Of a stretch of DNA of 21,060 nt, positions 16,175 through 21,060 are shown piece by piece (position 1 is the first letter of the stretch; each line of letters opens with the position of its first letter). Origin of the DNA: Tannerella sp. (lineage in GTDB: Bacteria > Bacteroidota > Bacteroidia > Bacteroidales > Tannerellaceae); contig JAISTJ010000189.1 of the NCBI GenBank assembly GCA_031272655.1, forward strand, positions 1-21,060, read 5' to 3'. Below the pieces are notes generated by a model. The model saw only the letters and a list, made by a program, of their open reading frames with translations. It searched no databases and was not told the origin of the DNA. A program made the translations under genes and the position numbers.

Positions 16175-16963
16175 TTATTTACTTAAATTAATAATCAGGC
16201 TCGCGGACGTAATAATCACCGAAACGACCGCCAGCCATACACTCGCACTATTATTTTGATTTATATCACTTTGTTGAATTTTGCGTTTGTTAGGCTCAAC
16301 ATACACAATATCATTTTGTTGCAGGAAGTAGCACGGAGAGTTGAAAACTTCGGTGCTTGTAAGGTCGTGATAGAGTATCGTACGCTTGCCTTGCGCCTCG
16401 CGGATAACCGCCACACGGTCGCGTCGGCCATAAATGGTGAGGTCGCCTGCCATACTGAGCGCTTCGAGAAGCGTTATTCGCTCACCGGTAATGTTAAAAC
16501 TGCCCGGACGGTTTACTTCGCCTTGAACAGATACCTTGAAATTCAGGAAGTTAACAGAAATAATCGGTTCTTTAAGTTGCCCTTCGTCTATCAGTCTTTT
16601 CTTGACAAGATCACGCAACTCATTCCTCGAAAGTCCCTCCACATGAAGTTTTCCCAAAACGGGAAAATCTATATTCCCCTCTTTATCAACTAAATACCCA
16701 AGCAGTCGTTGTTGTCCGTAAGTCTCGCCGCCTACATAATAGTTGACCATAGGCATGTTAAACGGCAAAGCCACTTCCGTTTCCTTGCTGTTTACCATTA
16801 TCGAAAGCAGATCATCCTGATGGATAAACACTTCATACGGTTCTACATTTTTGTAAATTTTATACTGGCCGGCATCCTGAAAATAGACCACGTCCTGGGG
16901 AGTGGCGCACGAAGCCAGCATATACATAGCGAAAAGCGACAAAACCAATACTTTATAGTTCAT
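16175..16963 (-). CDS. Wza-like polysaccharide export lipoprotein
   Basis: From the ATG at 16963 the protein has 262 residues and a lipoprotein signal ending L16-A-S-C19; an upstream in-frame start at 16999 adds 12 residues before it and is unlikely. After PQDVVYFQD comes the poly-export domain (about 42-140, with DGNI-like KEGNIDFPVLGKLHVEGLS) and one SLBB domain (about 142-195, SVQGEVNRPGSFNITGERITLLEAL). A hydrophobic helix ends the protein (243-260). This is the short Bacteroidota form of the outer-membrane export channel, with fewer SLBB domains than E. coli Wza. It follows upxY by 80 bp and precedes the kinase gene by 4 bp, the normal channel/copolymerase pairing. A possible -7 box (minus strand TAATTTTG, 17004-16997) lies in the gap. 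Confidence 0.92.
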   Translation of the reverse strand: MNYKVLVLSLFAMYMLASCATPQDVVYFQDAGQYKIYKNVEPYEVFIHQDDLLSIMVNSKETEVALPFNMPMVNYYVGGETYGQQRLLGYLVDKEGNIDFPVLGKLHVEGLSRNELRDLVKKRLIDEGQLKEPIISVNFLNFKVSVQGEVNRPGSFNITGERITLLEALSMAGDLTIYGRRDRVAVIREAQGKRTILYHDLTSTEVFNSPCYFLQQNDIVYVEPNKRKIQQSDINQNNSASVWLAVVSVIITSASLIINLSK

Positions 16964-16996
16964 AATTTCTGCAATTTTTAAAGACCATTTTCGGGG

Positions 16997-17004
16997 CAAA
17001 ATTA
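16997..17004 (-). promoter_or_regulatory. Possible internal -7 box before the Wza-like gene
   Basis: The minus strand reads TAATTTTG, matching TAnnTTTG, 33 bp before the chosen start. No TTTG was found at the -33 position, and such boxes arise easily in AT-rich gaps. It could give the export genes expression independent of ftsK. Confidence 0.3.
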
Positions 17005-17042
17005 ATAAAAATTTGATAATACGGAGTTTTTTTTGAAAAAAT

Positions 17043-17549
17043 TTATCTTATTCTGTTCTTATGAGCAACATTTCCGATATCCACACAAACGGTCGCTGCA
17101 AGATGTTCAAGACTTAAATAAATAAATTTCTTCTTGATTTTCAATACTTTACCGTATATCTTTTTCATTGAGCCGGACAGGATTTCCACTTCGTCGCCCG
17201 TACACAATTTTCGTCCGGCAGCTTGAACAAGAAACTCGGCTATGGCATTGATTTCCCGCTGTTTGATGACAGCAGGCTTGCCGCCATTAAAAACGACCCT
17301 GACAATTCCTTGAAGATATACAAACTGTTGAACGTCTTGTTCACAGCTCTTTACGAAGATATAAGAGCTGAAAAGCGGCATATCCACAAGCTTTATGCGG
17401 TCAGACCACACTCTCGGCGTGCGGTGAAGCGGCAAGTAACACTCAATGCCTCTTTCGATGAGCATTGCTTTGACGCGCTTTTCCGCTCTCGGTCTGGTGT
17501 AGAGTGCAAACCACTCCTGTTTGGTTTTTGGAGGCTTTTCGAGGGTCAT
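17043..17549 (-). CDS. UpxY-type transcription antiterminator (NusG paralogue)
   Basis: The 168-residue protein has a NusG N-terminal domain (about 11-105): EWFALYTRPRAEKRVKAML, GIECYLPLHRTPRVWSDR, and DMPLFSSYIFVK. A KOW-like end follows (about 115-165, GDEVEILSGSMKKIYGKV). In Bacteroides, UpxY proteins are encoded at the head of capsule operons and let RNA polymerase pass early termination in their own leader. Here the gene stands directly before wza/wzc-like genes, consistent with that role, but its ATG overlaps the stop of the LolA-like gene (ATGA at 17549-17546), so it sits inside the ftsK transcript. No UpxZ partner gene follows. General NusG is excluded as the best reading because of the capsule context and sequence style, although only a tree would prove it. 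Confidence 0.88.
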   Translation of the reverse strand: MTLEKPPKTKQEWFALYTRPRAEKRVKAMLIERGIECYLPLHRTPRVWSDRIKLVDMPLFSSYIFVKSCEQDVQQFVYLQGIVRVVFNGGKPAVIKQREINAIAEFLVQAAGRKLCTGDEVEILSGSMKKIYGKVLKIKKKFIYLSLEHLAATVCVDIGNVAHKNRIR

Positions 17550-18289
17550 CTTAAATCTATTATTTCGACGTTGGGAAATCTTTCGGCAGGAAAAACGAAC
17601 GCATTATCAGGTTGTTTGCTTGCCGTTATTTCCCTGATAGTAACCGTATTACGCATACCATTTGTCAAAGCAGCCACTATGCGCACTGGCAGATGCGATG
17701 CTTTTTCTATCTGAACGTCAATATTTTCAATATCATCTTTTTTCTTCGGAGTAAGCCTCAAGTCGTGGGCTGTACGCGCATTGGCAGAGGTGCTTTCGCC
17801 AATGTACGAGGCTTTGAAATCCTTGTTGTAATCACGCAGGAAAAACAGCGGGTTGATAGCCCTGAGGTCGGCGCCGTTCGGCTCACTGATATTGACCTCG
17901 TCATTGCGGGAGAGGTATGTCCACTGCGTTTTGCCGTCAAACCAGACAAGCATATCTGGGGTTACGAGCGCGAACTTGTCGTTTTTCACCGTTATCGAAC
18001 CTTCAAAACTCTGCGAAGCGCCATTCTGCTGGATGTTTACGGAAAATTTGGCCTCTACCCCACCCCATTCATCGTATATCTGAAGTGTCTGCCGGATAAT
18101 GGCGTCCGGATCTTGCTTCCCATCATTGACTTGCCCCCCGTCACTGCGAGGAAAGTTTGACCCGTCATTGCGAGGAACGAAGCAATCCAGAACTTCATGT
18201 ACCACGTCATTTTTTCCGCAAGCGAAAAAGACGAAGCGAGGAACGAAGCAATCCAGAACAACCATCAAAACAATCATTAAATCCCTCAT
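17546..18289 (-). CDS. LolA-like outer-membrane lipoprotein carrier with repeat-derived N-terminus
   Basis: The ATG at 18289 gives 247 residues; a TTG two codons earlier overlaps the ftsK stop. Residues of about 62-247 match the LolA-like fold: IIRQTLQIYDEWGGVEAKFSVNI, FEGSITVKNDKFALVTPDMLVWFDGKTQWTY (split here for reading) and a late NAFVFPAERFPNVEIIDLR. Such proteins shuttle lipoproteins across the periplasm. ftsK-lolA adjacency is a known Bacteroidales arrangement. The first 60 residues are odd: after MRDLMIVLMVV, the peptide LDCFVPR occurs at 12-18 and 34-40, with a partial third copy NFPRSDGG at 45-52, because interspersed DNA repeats lie here in frame. Export may still work through the hydrophobic start (4-23), but the usual short signal peptide is lost. 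The stop overlaps the upxY start by ATGA. Confidence 0.82.
   Translation of the reverse strand: MRDLMIVLMVVLDCFVPRFVFFACGKNDVVHEVLDCFVPRNDGSNFPRSDGGQVNDGKQDPDAIIRQTLQIYDEWGGVEAKFSVNIQQNGASQSFEGSITVKNDKFALVTPDMLVWFDGKTQWTYLSRNDEVNISEPNGADLRAINPLFFLRDYNKDFKASYIGESTSANARTAHDLRLTPKKKDDIENIDVQIEKASHLPVRIVAALTNGMRNTVTIREITASKQPDNAFVFPAERFPNVEIIDLR
18137..18259. repeat. Three clustered copies of a GTCATTGCGAGG-type interspersed repeat
   Basis: On the plus strand copy B (18161-18193) begins CCCGTCATTGCGAGGAAC and continues into GAAGCAATCCAGAAC. The 24 bases 18170-18193 recur exactly at 18236-18259 (copy C, whose left part CACGTCAT at 18203-18210 is separated from it by 25 bases). Copy A (18137-18152, CCCGTCACTGCGAGGA) is truncated. 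The two 24-base copies are 66 bp apart, which is 22 codons, so both read in one frame inside the LolA-like gene. Confidence 0.88.
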
Positions 18290-18291
18290 AA

Positions 18292-20667
18292 TCAACTAAT
18301 TTGCATTTTATTAAGAAGTTTCTCAAGCGTATATTCATCCGGAATAAGCACTTGTCTGCCCTTACTGCCATCGTTTTCGCTCACAATACCAGCCGCCTGC
18401 AACTGATCCATAAGCCTGCCGGCGCGGTTGTAACCTATTGAAAATTTGCGTTGTATGTTAGAAGTAGAGCCTTGCTGGCTCATGACAATCATCCTTGCGG
18501 CATCTACAAAAAACGGGTCGCGGTCAGTCAAATCAACATTGCCTGCGCCAATATCCTGCCCTTCCGGCACAGGCTCCGGAAGCGGGTAAGCGCTCTCATA
18601 GCCAAGTTGTTGGCTGATAAAAGCAACTTCGTTTTCAATCTCGTCCGTATTGATGAAAGCGCACTGTACGCGCGTCAGTTCGCTGCCCTGCGAGAACAGC
18701 AGGTCGCCGCGCCCGACAAGTTTGTTGGCGCCGGTAGTATCAAGTATGGTGCCCGAATCAATGCGCGAAGTTACCTTGAATGCTATCCTTGCGGGAAAGT
18801 TCGCCTTGATAACGCCGGTGATAATATTAACTGACGGGCGTTGGGTTGCTATAATCATGTGAATACCAACGGCTCGCGCTTTCTGGGCGATACGGGCGAT
18901 AGGCATCTCAATCTCTTTGCGTGCAGTCATGATCAGGTCGCCAAACTCATCTATAATCACCACAATATAAGGCAGATACTTATGTCCTTTTTCCGGATTA
19001 AGATGACGGTTGATGAACTTTGTGTTATATTCGGAAATGTTCCTCACATGAGCTGCCATCAGCAATGCGTAGCGGTCGTCCATCTCCTTGCAAAGCGACT
19101 TTAGCGTGTCAAGCACCTTCGAGAAGTCGGTAATAATGGCTTTATCCATATCCGGCAACTTTGCAAGATAGTGATGTTCAAGGTCTTCGTAGATATTAAA
19201 CTCCACCATTTTCGGGTCAACAAGTACGAATTTCAGCTCTGCGGGATGTTTTTTGTACAACAACGAAGTGATAATGGCGTTCAATCCGACAGATTTGCCC
19301 TGTCCCGTAGCGCCCGCCACAAGCAAATGGGGCATCTTCACGAGGTCGAACATAAAGACCTCGTTTGTAATTGTACGCCCCAGAACGATAGGCAGTTCGT
19401 ATTTCGATTCGGCGAATTTGCGGGATGTGATGACCGATTCCATCGAGACAATCTTCGGATTTTTGTTAGGCACCTCAATTCCGATAGTTCCTTTGCCCGG
19501 CATCGGCGCAATGATACGGATACCGAGGGCTGACAGACTTTGCGCAATATCGTCCTCCAAACCTTTGATTTTGCTGACTTTAATACCGGTTTCCTGCACC
19601 ACTTCATAAAGCGTGATGGACGGTCCGACCGTCGCTTTGATAGAAACGATAGGAATACCGAAGTCCTCAAGCGTTTTTTTGATGCGGTTGCGGTTTTCGT
19701 TCAACTCGTTTTCATCTACCTGATTATCAGCATTATCGTACTTTTTCAGCAAATTTACTTCGGGAAATTTATAGGAAGATAAATCAAGTCGCGGGTCATA
19801 AGCTCCAAGTGTAGAGCCGTCGTAAACATCATCTTCATCGCCGGTCGCAACCTCAACTTTGAAACTTCCGTTATCCGAACTTTTGTTTTTCAATTCTTGT
19901 TTATATCTCTCATAATCAGCATTTTCGTCTTCAGACTGATCGTCCTCGTATTCTTCCTCTTCTTCATGTTCGTCTTCATATTCGGTCTCTTCCGCTATAG
20001 GTTTATCCTTGATTTTCAGCATTTTAGCGTTTTCAAAAGATAATCTTGTCTGCATCCATGGGACGATACGGTTGCTCATAAAAATCATTATCAGCAGCAG
20101 ACCGGCGATCAGGAGTATCAAAACGCCGATGAATCCTATATTGTTGGTCAGCCATTCGGTTATTTGATAGCCGTGAAGCCCTCCTACGTAATAGAACGAT
20201 TTGTCTTTCAGCGGTGAAAGGGCGAAAGCGAGTAGCACCGATCCCCAAATTGTAGCCATAGAACAGAGGAAGAAGCGCCTCATCAGGTTTATCCGGCACA
20301 GTTTCATTATTTTAAAGCCAACAGAACCAAGCAAAAAGAGCATGAAAACAGACGGTATTCCAAACCAACGGTTCATTATCACATCGGCTAAATAAGCGCC
20401 CAATACGCCCGCCCAGTTGGTTATACCCTTCTGAGACAGCGTATCTATCAGCGGTTTGTTGCCTACAATGCTCTGGTCGGCTGCTCCCGTGAAGAAAAAC
20501 GAGAGGATAGCGACGCCAATATAAACAACAGCGACAACAATCAGCAACCCGATGATAAAATGCACTCTCTTGCTTTTGAAATAATGACCTGCCGTTTCAA
20601 AAAAGCTACTTTTATTATGCGGCTTTTGAGACGGTTTTTGTTTGTTTTTACGTTGTTTTTTAGACAT
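18292..20667 (-). CDS. ftsK: DNA translocase FtsK/SpoIIIE
   Basis: The 791-residue protein has four N-terminal membrane helices (within about 35-200), a very acidic linker (about 225-255, mostly Glu and Asp), and the motor. The alpha/beta motor shows Walker A GATGQGKS (452-459) and Walker B VVIIDEFGD (Asp573, Glu574), with TQRPSVNIITG after it. The C-terminal gamma domain (about 714-775; DPFFVDAARMIV, FSIGYNRAGRLMDQLQAAGI) reads orienting sequences on DNA. FtsK couples division to chromosome segregation and activates XerCD at dif. The linker is short compared with E. coli FtsK. It heads the minus-strand run, with a TAACTTTG box 21 bp before its ATG, and the LolA-like gene begins 2 bp after its stop. 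Identification is secure. Confidence 0.97.
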   Translation of the reverse strand: MSKKQRKNKQKPSQKPHNKSSFFETAGHYFKSKRVHFIIGLLIVVAVVYIGVAILSFFFTGAADQSIVGNKPLIDTLSQKGITNWAGVLGAYLADVIMNRWFGIPSVFMLFLLGSVGFKIMKLCRINLMRRFFLCSMATIWGSVLLAFALSPLKDKSFYYVGGLHGYQITEWLTNNIGFIGVLILLIAGLLLIMIFMSNRIVPWMQTRLSFENAKMLKIKDKPIAEETEYEDEHEEEEEYEDDQSEDENADYERYKQELKNKSSDNGSFKVEVATGDEDDVYDGSTLGAYDPRLDLSSYKFPEVNLLKKYDNADNQVDENELNENRNRIKKTLEDFGIPIVSIKATVGPSITLYEVVQETGIKVSKIKGLEDDIAQSLSALGIRIIAPMPGKGTIGIEVPNKNPKIVSMESVITSRKFAESKYELPIVLGRTITNEVFMFDLVKMPHLLVAGATGQGKSVGLNAIITSLLYKKHPAELKFVLVDPKMVEFNIYEDLEHHYLAKLPDMDKAIITDFSKVLDTLKSLCKEMDDRYALLMAAHVRNISEYNTKFINRHLNPEKGHKYLPYIVVIIDEFGDLIMTARKEIEMPIARIAQKARAVGIHMIIATQRPSVNIITGVIKANFPARIAFKVTSRIDSGTILDTTGANKLVGRGDLLFSQGSELTRVQCAFINTDEIENEVAFISQQLGYESAYPLPEPVPEGQDIGAGNVDLTDRDPFFVDAARMIVMSQQGSTSNIQRKFSIGYNRAGRLMDQLQAAGIVSENDGSKGRQVLIPDEYTLEKLLNKMQIS

Positions 20668-20687
20668 ACATTTGTTTTAAAACGGTG

Positions 20688-20695
20688 CAAAGTTA
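20688..20695 (-). promoter_or_regulatory. -7 promoter box for ftsK
   Basis: The minus strand reads TAACTTTG, an exact TAnnTTTG match, ending 20 bp before the ftsK start codon. A TTTG -33 box at standard spacing is not evident. This would be the main promoter for the whole ftsK to phosphatase run. Confidence 0.55.
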
Positions 20696-20738
20696 AAAAA
20701 TTTTATCGTATTTCTACCTCAATCACATAATAATTTTT

Positions 20739-20746
20739 TAATTTTG
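20739..20746 (+). promoter_or_regulatory. Possible -7 box for the ABC exporter gene
   Basis: TAATTTTG matches TAnnTTTG on the plus strand, 99 bp before the ATG at 20846. There is no clear -33 box. If used, the palindrome and interspersed repeat just downstream would be transcribed in the leader. Confidence 0.35.
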
Positions 20747-20756
20747 CCATTATCTT

Positions 20757-20777
20757 AACAAGGTTTTGAACCTTGTT
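20757..20777. repeat. Perfect 9-bp palindrome in the ftsK/ABC exporter spacer
   Basis: AACAAGGTT (20757-20765) and AACCTTGTT (20769-20777) pair exactly around TTG. It directly precedes the repeat at 20780. Because the flanking genes diverge, it is not a simple 3' terminator; an operator or a repeat-associated hairpin is possible. Confidence 0.75.
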
Positions 20778-20779
20778 GA

Positions 20780-20808
20780 GATTGCTTCACTGCGTTCGCA
20801 ATGACGGG
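20780..20808 (-). repeat. Further copy of the GTCATTGCG interspersed repeat, inverted
   Basis: The minus strand begins CCCGTCATTGCGAACG and ends GAAGCAATC, matching both ends of the copies at 18137-18259 but with a different centre. ATTGC (20781-20785) and GCAAT (20798-20802) can pair. It lies in the leader of the ABC exporter gene, in inverted orientation relative to the copies on the other side of ftsK. Confidence 0.75.
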
Positions 20809-20845
20809 CGCGTGAACCGTGTTAAGTTTATAATTATCACCTTCT

Positions 20846-21060
20846 ATGACACTTTTTCAACTCTTTAAGAACATCTATCCGTTTGTCAAGCCCTATCGCT
20901 GGCTGATAGTCGGTACATTGGCGCTGACGCTTGTCGGCTCAATGGCGGCGCAGGTCAACGCCCTCGTGCTGCAATACACTGTGGACGCCGTCAATCGCCT
21001 CGTCGAAGCAGGAAAGGGCATGCTCGAAGGCGCAAGTATTCTGCTATGGATAACGGTCAT
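20846..21060 (+). CDS. ABC exporter (type 1 membrane domain), N-terminal part (3' end outside window)
   Basis: From the ATG at 20846 (MTLFQLFKNIYPFVKPYRW) the frame stays open to the edge, giving 71 codons. The amphipathic start, then a helix at about 20-40 (LIVGTLALTLVGSMAAQVNA), then LQYTVDAVNRLVEAGK, is the usual N-terminus of a fused membrane/ATPase exporter of the MsbA/MDR type, where the first helix leads to a long periplasmic turn. The ATPase domain is beyond the window, so substrate and completeness cannot be judged. It diverges from ftsK across 178 bp holding a palindrome and an interspersed repeat. Confidence 0.75.
   Translation, partial: MTLFQLFKNIYPFVKPYRWLIVGTLALTLVGSMAAQVNALVLQYTVDAVNRLVEAGKGMLEGASILLWITV

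Noticed and set aside
16964..16999. N-terminal extension of the Wza-like protein
   Set aside because: The lipoprotein signal starts at the ATG at 16963; the added 12 residues would spoil it.
18292..18295. TTG start for the LolA-like gene overlapping the ftsK stop
   Set aside because: An ATG two codons downstream at 18289 is the simpler start; the TTG adds only two residues.
19900..19995. Low-complexity stretch in ftsK as a possible insertion
   Set aside because: The Glu/Asp-rich linker between membrane and motor domains is expected in FtsK, and the frame is intact.
13009..20667. Reading the long minus-strand run as a defence or toxin system
   Set aside because: Every member has a clear housekeeping or polysaccharide-export family motif, and no nuclease, protease or toxin domain was found among them.

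Overview
The window looks like a chromosomal segment of a Bacteroidales bacterium (phylum Bacteroidota). The signs are -7 promoter boxes of the TAnnTTTG type instead of a sigma70 TATAAT, AT-rich leaders with no clear Shine-Dalgarno sequence, LeuA, PepD and FtsK sequences of Bacteroidales type, a UpxY-type NusG paralogue, and secreted glycosidases. Nothing here fixes the genus. No transposase, integrase, phage gene, CRISPR array or recognisable defence system was seen.

Layout. Positions 1-2006 (+) hold the 3' end of a GH78 alpha-L-rhamnosidase and a complete GH29 alpha-L-fucosidase, probably the end of a glycan-degradation operon, closed by a strong hairpin shared with the convergent neighbour. 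Positions 2065-7827 (-) form a four-gene run: PepD dipeptidase, a lipoprotein with a predicted right-handed beta-helix, an endonuclease/exonuclease/phosphatase-fold lipoprotein, and an M23 peptidase with a complete zinc site. A divergent spacer leads to an OmpH/Skp-like protein (+), which converges on recO (-) across a 14-bp terminator stem. From the recO/tRNA spacer run tRNA-Glu(TTC), rpsT and tRNA-Glu(CTC), ending in a clear intrinsic terminator. A run of 7-bp repeats then leads directly into leuA, followed by a LolC/LolE-type permease.

Positions 13009-20667 (-) form one long gene run: ftsK, a LolA-like protein, a UpxY antiterminator, a Wza-like export lipoprotein, a Wzc-like tyrosine kinase/copolymerase, and a CpsB/YwqE-type phosphatase. 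The first two are housekeeping genes. The other four are a compact polysaccharide export and control set with no glycosyltransferase, flippase or polymerase beside it. Stops and starts touch or overlap at several junctions, so co-transcription is likely. The start of an ABC exporter runs off the right edge (+).

Most genes belong to known families. The most unusual features are the in-frame interspersed repeats that make up the N-terminus of the LolA-like protein, the export/kinase/phosphatase set attached to ftsK-lolA, the heptanucleotide repeat abutting the leuA start codon, and matching 6-2-6 inverted repeats over two promoter -7 boxes. I found no convincing wholly new system.
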